Assembly (NCBI GenBank): GCA_021792815.1
Contig: JAJYTX010000127.1
Span: 1-7,207 of the forward strand
From: Pseudomonadota bacterium
GTDB taxonomy: Bacteria > Pseudomonadota > Gammaproteobacteria > Steroidobacterales > Steroidobacteraceae
Direction of reading: 5' to 3'
Length of the DNA stretch: 7,207 bases
Shown one piece after another: positions 1 through 6,377 of the stretch; position 1 is the first letter of the stretch, and every line of letters starts with the position of its first letter. Under the pieces are notes generated by a model. That model saw only the letters and a list, made by a program, of their open reading frames with translations, did no database searches and was not told the origin of the DNA. The translations under genes and the position numbers were made by a program.

Positions 1-362
1 CCCAGGCTGGCGAGCCGGATCCGCTCGTGCGCCAGCGCGCCGTCGATCTTCAGGCGGCTGCCGAGCAGCGGCAGCATGAGGCCGGCGCCGCCGATGCCCT
101 GATCGTAGGTGTAGCTGTGTGTCGGATCGATGATGTCGTGGTTGTGGGCGGCGCCGAGACTGCCGAAGGCGCTGATGCCCAGGTCGGCCTTACCGGCCGC
201 GAGGCTGTCCTGCTCGGCGCGGTACTCGCGCTCGGCGAGCTGCTGCGCAGGGGCATGCCCGAGGTCCGCCTCGAGCTGCGCGAGGGGCGGCAGCGCCACG
301 GCGGGCCGCGATGCGAGGCAGGCGGCGGTGAGTGCAGCGAGCAGGCCGGCCCGGCGCCACAT
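1..362 (-). CDS. TolC-like outer-membrane export protein, N-terminal part (runs off the window)
   Basis: Reading from the ATG at 362, 120 codons are visible before the window edge, so the 3' end is missing. Residues 1-23 look like a signal peptide: an Arg-containing start (MWRR), a hydrophobic Leu/Ala core and a likely signal-peptidase I site after AVA (21-23). The mature start is rich in Ala, Gln and Glu (about 28-58) and fits the first long helix of a TolC-type protein. A segment ending in GLMLPLLGSRLKI (94-106) resembles the strand-to-helix transition of TolC-family outer-membrane proteins, where a 'PLLG' stretch is common. The ATG lies one base after the glycosyltransferase stop, so translation is probably coupled. 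From context I infer an outer-membrane channel for the glycosyltransferase product or an associated substrate. Family assignment is moderate because only the N-terminus is seen; another outer-membrane or periplasmic protein is possible. Confidence 0.62.
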   Translation of the reverse strand, partial: MWRRAGLLAALTAACLASRPAVALPPLAQLEADLGHAPAQQLAEREYRAEQDSLAAGKADLGISAFGSLGAAHNHDIIDPTHSYTYDQGIGGAGLMLPLLGSRLKIDGALAHERIRLASL

Positions 363-363
363 G

Positions 364-1707
364 TCAGAACTTCGTCCGGCGCAGCACCCACTCGGGCGCC
401 ATGGCGGACTCGAGGTGGGTCTTCAGGAAGAGCTCCGAGAGCGTCGCCACGGCGCTCCAGCAGCGGCTGATGAAGGTGAAGGCGGGAAACAGCGGCACCA
501 GCCAGGCGAGCTGCACATCGGCGCGCCGCCGCTCGGAGTACAGCAGCAGGTACTCGGCGTACATCGCCGCGGTGAGCAGCACGTAGAACAGATACACGAA
601 CGCCAGGGTTCCGAACATCACCGCCGCCGGATAGACCAGGAACACGTACGTCAGATAGAGCACCACCAGGAACGGCAGCACCAGCTGCAACAGCAGTCCC
701 GTCCAGACCAGCGCCACGAAATTGCGCATGCCGAGCAGCCGCGGTCCGAGCGCCTGGCGGAATTTGCGCAGGTACAGGTAGGACAGATCACCGTCCCAGC
801 GCAGCCGCTGGCGCAGGAACTGGCCCAGGGTCGGCGGCGCATCGGTGTGGCCGATGGCGCGCGGCTCGAAGCGGATGCGCAGTTGCGGATGGCGGCCGAA
901 GTATTTCTTGATGCGCAGCGTCAGGTCGAGGTCTTCGGCCGTGCCACTGTCCCAGCCGCCGATGTGCCGCAGAAAGCGCCTGCGGAACACGCCGAACGCG
1001 CCCGAGATGTTGTTGACCAGGTTGAACGCGTCGAGACCCGCCCGGCTGAGTTGGATCGACAGCATGTACTCGAGCGCCTGCAGCCGCGTCAGCAGTCGGT
1101 CTGCGTTGCGCACCCGCAGGCTGCCGGCCACCGCCACCACGTTCGGGTCGGCGAAATGCCGCACCGCGTTGCGCACCATGTCATTGTCGAACGAGGTGTC
1201 GCCATCGAGCGCCATGACGATCTCGCCGCAGGCGAGCCTCAGGCCCTGGTTGAGACTCGAGACCCGTCCGCCGCGCTGGATCTTCGCAATGATCTCCAGG
1301 CGCCGGTTGCGCGCCTGTGCGACATAGGGCTGCATCGCGCGCAGCGCCTCCAGGGTGTGGCGATTCTGCGCGGCGCCATCGACGATGGCGAGCAGCTCGA
1401 TGTGCCCGTCATAGAGCTGCTCGGTGAGCGAACGGATGGTCTTGCGGACATCCGGCCCCTCGGCATAGCAGGTGATGATGCACGAGACCGGCGGGAAGTA
1501 GGGCGGGGCGGGGCGGCTGCGCGCGGCGCGCTCCAGCAGATGGCGCCGCAGCGCGCCGATCATCACCAACAGCTGCACCGGCAGCTCGAACAGCAGCACG
1601 AACGGCAGGAACTTGACGAGCACCGCGGCCCAGTCGCTGGCGAGCAGCGCCGCGAGCAGCCAATGCAGCGCCAGCCAGGAACCGCGCAGTGTCAGCCCGA
1701 TATCCAT
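364..1707 (-). CDS. Membrane-bound family 2 glycosyltransferase (processive, NodC/HasA/PgaC-like)
   Basis: This 447-residue inner-membrane enzyme is predicted to polymerise sugars from nucleotide-sugar donors on the cytoplasmic side and pass the chain through its own membrane helices. Two hydrophobic segments lie near the N-terminus (about 9-25 and 30-52). The GT-A domain follows: VSCIITCYAEG at 74-84, a first Asp at 110 (IVDG), the DGD metal/nucleotide motif at 168-170, the catalytic-base motif AED at 257-259 and the product-binding QRLRW motif at 300-304. This full set of motifs marks processive GT2 enzymes such as cellulose, hyaluronan, chitin-oligosaccharide and poly-GlcNAc synthases. Three or four C-terminal hydrophobic segments lie at about 330-415. 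There is no PilZ domain, so c-di-GMP control of the BcsA type is not built in. The ATG at 1707 is 10 bases after the preceding stop, with only a weak ribosome site. The sugar and product cannot be read from sequence. Class assignment is secure; the role in exopolysaccharide synthesis is inferred. Confidence 0.9.
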   Translation of the reverse strand: MDIGLTLRGSWLALHWLLAALLASDWAAVLVKFLPFVLLFELPVQLLVMIGALRRHLLERAARSRPAPPYFPPVSCIITCYAEGPDVRKTIRSLTEQLYDGHIELLAIVDGAAQNRHTLEALRAMQPYVAQARNRRLEIIAKIQRGGRVSSLNQGLRLACGEIVMALDGDTSFDNDMVRNAVRHFADPNVVAVAGSLRVRNADRLLTRLQALEYMLSIQLSRAGLDAFNLVNNISGAFGVFRRRFLRHIGGWDSGTAEDLDLTLRIKKYFGRHPQLRIRFEPRAIGHTDAPPTLGQFLRQRLRWDGDLSYLYLRKFRQALGPRLLGMRNFVALVWTGLLLQLVLPFLVVLYLTYVFLVYPAAVMFGTLAFVYLFYVLLTAAMYAEYLLLYSERRRADVQLAWLVPLFPAFTFISRCWSAVATLSELFLKTHLESAMAPEWVLRRTKF

Positions 1708-1717
1708 GGGCCCGCGC

Positions 1718-3115
1718 TCAGCCGGGCTCGCGCAGCGTGCCCATCAGCAGCCGCGCGTCGGGGTCGGCTGCGGTGCACTCGCTGGAGTGCTTCGCCGACA
1801 CCGTGATCTCGATCCGCTGGTCATCGCCGGCCAGGGTCTGACCGAGCGTGCGGATGCGCGTGAGCAGCACCTGCATGCCGGCCGCATCGGTCTGCGGCAG
1901 CAGCAGCCAGCAATGACTGTCGTCTTCGCGCATGAACAGGTCGGTGGTGCGGATCAGCGTGCGCAGCCGCCCGGCGAGGGCGTCGAACAGCTGTGTCAGC
2001 TGGTGGCGGGGCAGCCGGGCGGCGAGCTCGTGTACATTGGAGAAGGTGAGACATATCAGGCCGAAGCGCACCTCGGCGTGCCGCCGCGACACGCCGATCA
2101 GCCAGTCGAGGGTCTGTAGAAAATACTCCGGATGAGCGTGGCTGAACTCGTCGATGAGCTTGAATACGTCGCCGAGCTGACCGGTGCGCGCCGCGAGCTC
2201 ACCGGCGGCCGAGAGCCTCAGGCCGTAAAAGCGCCGCTGCGAGAGCTCATCCGGCGCCGCGGTCGTCTGACACTGCAGGCAGCGCGCCTTGACGTCGGGT
2301 TCGGTGAAGCGGGCGTTGCAGTTGCCGCAGGCGAGGCTTTCCAGCGCGCGGTCGTAATCGACGCCGATGTGACGCAGGCGCGCCGAGCATTGCGGGCAGA
2401 TGAGGCCCTCCTGGCGCAGAAAGCTCTGCTGCGTGTCCACGTGGCCGCAGGCATAGCAGTGCAGGAAGTTCTGTTCGCCGATGTCGATGCTGCCGCACTG
2501 CGGGCAGCGCTCCACGAACAGCAGTTGCCCGGCGCCGCACCGGTGGCAGGTGTGGATGCGCTCGAGAAGCGTGGTGTTCTCGAGCAGTCCCCGGCGGCGC
2601 AACCGGTCGATGAGCTCGAAGCCGTCCGTGCCGGGCGGGCAACACGCGTCGGCGAGCGGGTAGTGGCAGATGCGCGCCTCGCGCCAGTCGATCACGGGAG
2701 TGAGAATGTGCTCGGGGCGCAGGTAGAGGAAGGTCAGCAGCCGCTCGTCGCTGGTCGCGGCGCCCGGTTGCGCGGCGGTTGCGCCCCGCTGCGCCATGTC
2801 GCGGGCGCGACGGGCGGCGGCGGCGAGGTCGGTCGCGATCCCGTCACTGAGTTCAGCGGCGAGGGCGCCGAGCGGGCGGTCGAGCAGCATCGGTTTCAGG
2901 CCCAGGCGCGCATCGTGCCGCAGGGAACGCAGCCAGTCGGCGGCCTGAGACTCGTCGGCCGGCATCAGCACGATCGCCTCCGGGGCGAACGTCGCCGCCA
3001 GCAGCTGTTGCGCGTCGGGGAAATGGTGCGCGCCGTGCCAGGCCGCGGGCGAATCTCCCGGGCCGGACGGGCCGCCTCCGACCACGGCGATCGCCGTTTG
3101 CGACGGGGGCGGCAT
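1718..3115 (-). CDS. TackOD1-type zinc-ribbon protein with receiver-like N-terminus and degenerate GGDEF-like C-terminus
   Basis: From the ATG at 3115 the protein has 465 residues. Residues 8-100 (AIAVVGGG, then EAIVLMPAD, then KPMLLDRPLG) have the strand pattern of a response-regulator receiver but lack its acidic pocket and a clear phospho-acceptor. Residues about 123-288 match the layout I know as TackOD1: TFLYLRPEHILTPV near the start, then six CxxC pairs at 190/193, 204/207, 220/223, 240/243, 263/266 and 279/282, enough for about three structural zinc sites. The rest (about 315-450) resembles a GGDEF fold: RTTDLFMREDDSHCWLLLPQT (389-409) sits where active cyclases have R-x-x-D, GGDEF and LLP. 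Here the signature is replaced, so cyclase activity is unlikely; it may bind a ligand or a partner. The gene leads the glycosyltransferase group with a 10-base gap, so I infer control of polysaccharide synthesis. The start is uncertain: TTG at 3151 (477 residues) and GTG at 3136 are in frame, and none has a good ribosome site. Confidence 0.78.
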   Translation of the reverse strand: MPPPSQTAIAVVGGGPSGPGDSPAAWHGAHHFPDAQQLLAATFAPEAIVLMPADESQAADWLRSLRHDARLGLKPMLLDRPLGALAAELSDGIATDLAAAARRARDMAQRGATAAQPGAATSDERLLTFLYLRPEHILTPVIDWREARICHYPLADACCPPGTDGFELIDRLRRRGLLENTTLLERIHTCHRCGAGQLLFVERCPQCGSIDIGEQNFLHCYACGHVDTQQSFLRQEGLICPQCSARLRHIGVDYDRALESLACGNCNARFTEPDVKARCLQCQTTAAPDELSQRRFYGLRLSAAGELAARTGQLGDVFKLIDEFSHAHPEYFLQTLDWLIGVSRRHAEVRFGLICLTFSNVHELAARLPRHQLTQLFDALAGRLRTLIRTTDLFMREDDSHCWLLLPQTDAAGMQVLLTRIRTLGQTLAGDDQRIEITVSAKHSSECTAADPDARLLMGTLREPG

Positions 3116-3125
3116 GGCAGACGGA

Positions 3126-3141
3126 ACGGCGTTCACGCCGT
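3126..3141 (-). repeat. Perfect 6-bp inverted repeat just upstream of the TackOD1-type gene
   Basis: On the minus strand the arms ACGGCG and CGCCGT flank a TGAA loop, ending 10 bases before the ATG at 3115. It could be an operator or an mRNA hairpin affecting initiation. If translation instead starts at the TTG at 3151, it lies inside the coding region. Short palindromes are common in DNA of this composition, so function is unproven. Confidence 0.4.
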
Positions 3142-3151
3142 ATATTGTCAA
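3141..3151 (-). promoter_or_regulatory. A/T-rich spot with TTGACA, possible promoter element
   Basis: The minus strand reads TTGACAATATA, the only A/T-rich run in this intergenic stretch, and it contains a perfect sigma-70 -35 hexamer (3151 to 3146). No convincing -10 hexamer lies 16-18 bases downstream, and no good -35 lies upstream if ATATA is taken as a -10. The position, just ahead of a new gene group, is what makes it plausible. If the TTG at 3151 is the true start, these bases are coding. Confidence 0.25.
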
Positions 3152-3212
3152 GCAGACATCGGGCCGCGTGAGAGAACGCCGTCACGGATTCCACCACGAC
3201 GAGCGACTGTCC

Positions 3213-3228
3213 CGGCGCGTTTGCGCCG
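3213..3228 (-). repeat. 6-bp inverted repeat with 4-base loop in the intergenic region
   Basis: The minus strand reads CGGCGC, AAAC, GCGCCG, a perfect stem of six G/C pairs. No T-run follows, so it is not a classical terminator. It lies midway between the second HDOD gene and the TackOD1-type gene and may be an mRNA hairpin or a protein-binding palindrome. Confidence 0.35.
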
Positions 3229-3257
3229 CACTGCGCTGTCGGGCGTGTTTCCATCAT

Positions 3258-3285
3258 GGCCTGACGACACGGGCGTCCTCAGGCC
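3258..3285 (-). terminator. Hairpin directly after the second HDOD gene, terminator-like but without a T-run
   Basis: Beginning 4 bases after the TAA stop, the minus strand has GGCCTGA pairing with TCAGGCC, then a G-G mismatch, then GAC pairing with GTC around a six-base loop. The stem is about 10 pairs. The following bases are ATGATGGAAA, with no T-run, so intrinsic termination would be inefficient. It may instead protect the 3' end of the chemotaxis/HDOD transcript. Confidence 0.4.
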
Positions 3286-3289
3286 GCGC

Positions 3290-4183
3290 TTACCCCAAGG
3301 CGTCCCGCAGGGCGGCGATTTCCTGGGTCGACTCCTCGATCAGCGCCTGGCACGCCGGAACATCGAGCCCCAGGCGCTGCAGGGCTTTGGCTTCCGTTAC
3401 ACACTCGGAGAGGACTTCCGGGTCGCCGATTTCCGCCAGCAGCGTCGCGGCGAGCAGCACATCGGCGAGCCCGACCGCGCCGCGCGGCCCGCGTTCGTAG
3501 CTTTCGGACTCCTGCACGGCCTGGATGATCTCCTCGGCGATGCCCCAGTTCTCGAGCAGGGCCGCGGCGATGCTCAGGTGCCAGGCGCGTTCGATGGCCG
3601 TGTAGGCCGACGCGTCGTGAAACAGCGCACGGTGACGGCTGGCACGAGTCAGGATGTACAGCCGGCCCACCCCCTGCAGCAGGCCGGCGAGCAGCGCCGT
3701 ATCGGCGATGACGCCGGTCAGCCGACGGGCGATGACGAAGCTCAGGCTGGCCACCAGCACACAGCGGCGCCAGAGCACGCCGAGCTGCGCCTCGAGCCCG
3801 CGCAACGCCGGCGCCTCGCGCAGCTGGCGCATCGCGCAGGCGATGGTCGCGGTCCGCACCGTGTCGATGCCGACGCGGGTGATCGCCGCGCGCAGATCCG
3901 TGACCGGCATGCCCCCGGGATTGAGCGCCGCGGAGTTCGCCATGCGCACCAGCTGCATCGCGAGCACCGGCTCGCCGCCGATGATGCGCACGATGCGGGC
4001 GGTGTCGGCGTGCTCGTCGCTGAGCACGCGCTGAATCCGCATGACGATGTGCGGAAAACCCGGCAGCTCCACCTTGCCGACCGACAGTTCGGCGGCGAGC
4101 GCCTGCACGAAGGTGAACGCGACGTCGCGCCCGGCGGCGGCGGCGCAGAAGCTTCCTGTAGAATCGACCAGCTGGGGTTGCAT
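3290..4183 (-). CDS. HDOD-domain signalling protein (second of a tandem pair)
   Basis: This 297-residue cytoplasmic protein has an HDOD domain from about residue 30 to 225. Recognisable parts are VELPGFPHIVMRI (38-50), EPVLAMQLVRMANSAA (71-86), AGLLQGVGRLYILTR (166-180) and WHLSIAAALLENWGIAEEIIQAV (201-223). HDOD is a catalytically degenerate relative of HD phosphohydrolases, found in regulatory proteins. Where metal-binding HD enzymes have His-Asp (HDIGK-like), this one has Gln170-Gly171, so metal-dependent hydrolysis is not expected. The last 70 residues form a helical tail ending LIEESTQEIAALRDALG. It aligns without gaps over about 200 residues with the upstream neighbour, which indicates tandem duplication. 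The ATG at 4183 is 26 bases after the neighbour's stop with only a weak ribosome site, so the genes are probably cotranscribed. The function of this particular protein is unknown; a signalling-scaffold role is inferred from family and context. Confidence 0.87.
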   Translation of the reverse strand: MQPQLVDSTGSFCAAAAGRDVAFTFVQALAAELSVGKVELPGFPHIVMRIQRVLSDEHADTARIVRIIGGEPVLAMQLVRMANSAALNPGGMPVTDLRAAITRVGIDTVRTATIACAMRQLREAPALRGLEAQLGVLWRRCVLVASLSFVIARRLTGVIADTALLAGLLQGVGRLYILTRASRHRALFHDASAYTAIERAWHLSIAAALLENWGIAEEIIQAVQESESYERGPRGAVGLADVLLAATLLAEIGDPEVLSECVTEAKALQRLGLDVPACQALIEESTQEIAALRDALG

Positions 4184-4209
4184 GGGCGGGCTGCGGTTGC
4201 GGGTCCGGA

Positions 4210-5094
4210 TCAGACGCCGAGCGCTTCGCGCAGGGCGTCGATTTCCTGTTCCGACTCCTCGATCAGCCGGCGGTAGCCCGCCGTGTCGAGCTTCATGCGC
4301 TGGCAGGCCGCCACATTCTGCATGTTGAGCTCCAGCGTCTCGGGATGGTCCTTGAAGGCGCTCAGCAGGTAGCTGACCGTGAGCACGTCGGTGAGATCGG
4401 GGGCGGCGGCGCGCCTGCGGCCGAGGTCCTCGTATTCGCTCACTGCCTGGACGATTTCCTCGGCCAGCTCCCAGTTCTCGAGCAGTGCCTTGGCGATCGA
4501 GGCGTGCCAGTCGCGCTCGATCGCGTGATAGACGGCCTCATCGGCCACCAGCTGCGGGAATCGCCCGGCACGCGTCAGGATGTAGAGTTTGCCGATGGCG
4601 TGCAGCAGGCCCGCGAGCATGGCGGTATCGGGGTTGACGTGGGTCAGACGCCTCGCCACCACGTAGGACATGGCGGCGACCGCGGCGCTGCGTTGCCAGA
4701 AGCTCTCCAGCTGCTTCTCCAGGCCGTGCAGCTCGGCGGATTTCTTCAGCTGCGACATCGCGAAGGCGATGGCCGCGGAGCGCACCATGTTGAATCCAAG
4801 CCGGGCGATGGCGGTGCGCAGATCGGTGATCGCGCGGCCGCTGAAGTTGATTGCCGCGGAATTCGCGATCTGCAGCAGCCGTGCCGCCAGCATCGGCTCG
4901 GAGCCCACCACGCGCACGACCTTCTCCGGCGCGACCTCGTCGTCGGAGAGCACCTGGCGGACCCGTTGCGCGATGTCCGGGAAGCTCGGCAGCTCCACCT
5001 TGCCCTCGGACAGCTCGGCGGCCAGGGCCTGCACGAAAGCGAAGGCCTCGGGATGGCTCGCCGCAGCGGCGACTTCTCGCGCGGGACTGTTCAA
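4210..5094 (-). CDS. HDOD-domain signalling protein (first of a tandem pair), TTG start
   Basis: I place the start at the TTG at 5094, giving 294 residues. The open frame extends upstream to 5553, but that part runs through cheB in another frame, is Arg/His/Gly-rich shadow sequence and has no ATG or GTG after the cheB stop. The TTG has GAGG 8 bases upstream, and the resulting protein matches its 297-residue paralogue from near the N-terminus. The HDOD domain spans about 25-220: VELPSFPDIAQRV (33-45), EPMLAARLLQIANSAA (66-81), AGLLHAIGKLYILTR (161-175) and WHASIAKALLENWELAEEIVQAV (196-218). His165 of the ancestral HD motif is kept, but the Asp is Ala166, so hydrolase activity is unlikely. The tail LIEESEQEIDALREALG (277-293) almost repeats the paralogue's. 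A 113-base gap separates it from cheB; it holds a weak 5-bp hairpin (5131-5146) and no clear promoter. The likely role is chemotaxis-linked or c-di-GMP-linked signalling, by inference only. Confidence 0.85.
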   Translation of the reverse strand: MNSPAREVAAAASHPEAFAFVQALAAELSEGKVELPSFPDIAQRVRQVLSDDEVAPEKVVRVVGSEPMLAARLLQIANSAAINFSGRAITDLRTAIARLGFNMVRSAAIAFAMSQLKKSAELHGLEKQLESFWQRSAAVAAMSYVVARRLTHVNPDTAMLAGLLHAIGKLYILTRAGRFPQLVADEAVYHAIERDWHASIAKALLENWELAEEIVQAVSEYEDLGRRRAAAPDLTDVLTVSYLLSAFKDHPETLELNMQNVAACQRMKLDTAGYRRLIEESEQEIDALREALGV

Positions 5095-5102
5095 GCGTCG
5101 GG

Positions 5103-5106
5103 CCTC
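5103..5106 (-). promoter_or_regulatory. Shine-Dalgarno site deciding the TTG start of the first HDOD gene
   Basis: The minus strand carries GATGAGG, with GAGG 8 bases before the TTG at 5094. No other in-frame ATG, GTG or TTG lies between the cheB stop and this codon. Confidence 0.6.
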
Positions 5107-5207
5107 ATCTGTGTGTCTGTCCTCATCCGTGCCGGCTGTGACCGGCTTGCTCGGCAGGGCCGATGTTCGGCTTCGCTGCCGCTCTCCGCCAGTACGCGGC
5201 TCACGGT

Positions 5208-6377
5208 TCAGGTGTTCCGGGTGGCGGCGGTACGCGGCTCGCGGGTGATGTCCATGGCTTCGGCGAGCTGGCGTATCCGTGCGGCGACAGCCTCCAGAGG
5301 CACTACGTGCTGCGCCGCGCCGAGCGCCACAGCCTCCCCGGGCATGCCCCACACCACGCTCGTCGCCTCGTCCTGGGCGATGGTGCGGCTGCCGCTGTCG
5401 AGCATTTCCCTCAGACCCCGCGCGCCATCCTTGCCCATGCCGGTGAGCAGCGCGCCGATGGCGTTGCGGCCGGCGCTCTGCGCCACGGAACGGAACAACA
5501 CATCGACCGAAGGCTTGTGTCGGTTGACCGGCAGACCATCGTCGAGGCCGCACACGTAGCGCGCGCCGTCACGCACCAGCAGCAGGTGGCGGTCGCCAGG
5601 GGCGATATAGGCGTGGCCGGCGAGAACCTGCTGGCCGTCCTGCGCCTCGCAGACCGAGACGGCACAGCAGTCATTCATCCGCCTGGCGAACGGCCCGCTG
5701 AACGCCTTGGGAATGTGTTGCGCGATGACGATGCCGGGGCAGTCGGGCGGCAATCGGGTCAGCACCTCCTTGATCGCTTCGGTGCCGCCGGTCGAGGCGC
5801 CGATCGCGATGATCCGGTCCGTGGTGCGCAGCGGCTTCGCCGCGGCGGCTTTCGGCAGCACCGCGTCGGCGCTGTGGACCGGGCCGGGCGCCGGGGCGAT
5901 GCGCTGCGGATCGAGCGCCCGGACACTGGCGCGCGCCGCGGTGCGGATCTTCTCGACGAGCTCGTCGCGGTAGTCCTGCAGCGTCGCCGCCAGGTCGATC
6001 TTCGGCTTCGGCAGGTAGTCGACCGCACCGAGCGCCAGCGCGTCGAGCGTCACGTCCGCACCGCGCTCGGTGAGCGAGGAGACCATGACCACCGGCATCG
6101 GCCGCAGCCGCATCAGATTGCGCAGAAAGGTGATGCCGTCCATTCTCGGCATCTCCACATCGAGCGTCAGCACGTCGGGGTTGAGGCGCTTGATCTTGTC
6201 GCGGGCGGCATGGGCATCGGCTGCGACGCCCACCACCTCGATATCGGGCGCCGAGGCGAGCATTTCGCTGAGCAGGCTGCGCACCAGCGCCGAGTCATCG
6301 ACGACCAGCACCCCGATCCGCCGCCGGCCTGCGCCGGGTGCGAGGTTGTGGCTTGGATCGCGGCCGGGGACGCTCAT
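5208..6377 (-). CDS. cheB: Chemotaxis response regulator protein-glutamate methylesterase/glutamine deamidase CheB
   Basis: CheB removes methyl groups from receptor glutamates and deamidates receptor glutamines, resetting chemoreceptor sensitivity when phosphorylated by CheA. The 389-residue protein has an N-terminal receiver (about 20-140) with the acidic pair Asp27-Asp28, phospho-acceptor Asp73 in [11 protein letters not shown], Ser100/Ser101 at the switch position and Lys124 in YLPKP. An Ala/Pro-rich linker of about 40 residues follows. The methylesterase domain (about 186-375) contains the catalytic triad Ser195 (GASTGG), His221 (QHIP) and Asp317 (GMGKDG). Spacing between these residues equals that of the enteric enzyme (164/190/286), with a constant offset of 31. 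The ATG at 6377 overlaps the cheD stop as ATGA and has GGAG 8 bases upstream (6386-6389), so start choice and translational coupling are well supported. All functional residues are intact. Confidence 0.97.
   Translation of the reverse strand: MSVPGRDPSHNLAPGAGRRRIGVLVVDDSALVRSLLSEMLASAPDIEVVGVAADAHAARDKIKRLNPDVLTLDVEMPRMDGITFLRNLMRLRPMPVVMVSSLTERGADVTLDALALGAVDYLPKPKIDLAATLQDYRDELVEKIRTAARASVRALDPQRIAPAPGPVHSADAVLPKAAAAKPLRTTDRIIAIGASTGGTEAIKEVLTRLPPDCPGIVIAQHIPKAFSGPFARRMNDCCAVSVCEAQDGQQVLAGHAYIAPGDRHLLLVRDGARYVCGLDDGLPVNRHKPSVDVLFRSVAQSAGRNAIGALLTGMGKDGARGLREMLDSGSRTIAQDEATSVVWGMPGEAVALGAAQHVVPLEAVAARIRQLAEAMDITREPRTAATRNT

Noticed and set aside
130..1806. 558-codon open frame on the plus strand, antisense to the glycosyltransferase
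   Set aside because: Low-complexity Arg/Gln/His composition and no motif. The opposite strand encodes a complete GT2 enzyme with every signature motif.
2853..3257. 134-codon minus-strand frame starting ATGATG just after the hairpin, in a different frame from the TackOD1-type gene
   Set aside because: Its first part (LVVVESVTAFSHAARCLLDNI) looks protein-like, so I considered a small gene or a frameshifted N-terminus. It soon turns into an Arg-rich shadow, overlaps the TackOD1 frame for over 250 bases and has no ribosome site.
2132..4276. 714-codon open frame on the plus strand, antisense to the TackOD1-type gene and the second HDOD gene
   Set aside because: It spans two well-supported minus-strand genes and the intergenic gap. 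Its product is Arg/Gln/His/Gly-rich with no recognisable domain, as expected for a stop-poor antisense frame in GC-rich DNA.
5131..5146. 5-bp hairpin between cheB and the first HDOD gene as a terminator
   Set aside because: The stem is short, the loop is six bases and no T-run follows. It is too weak to call.
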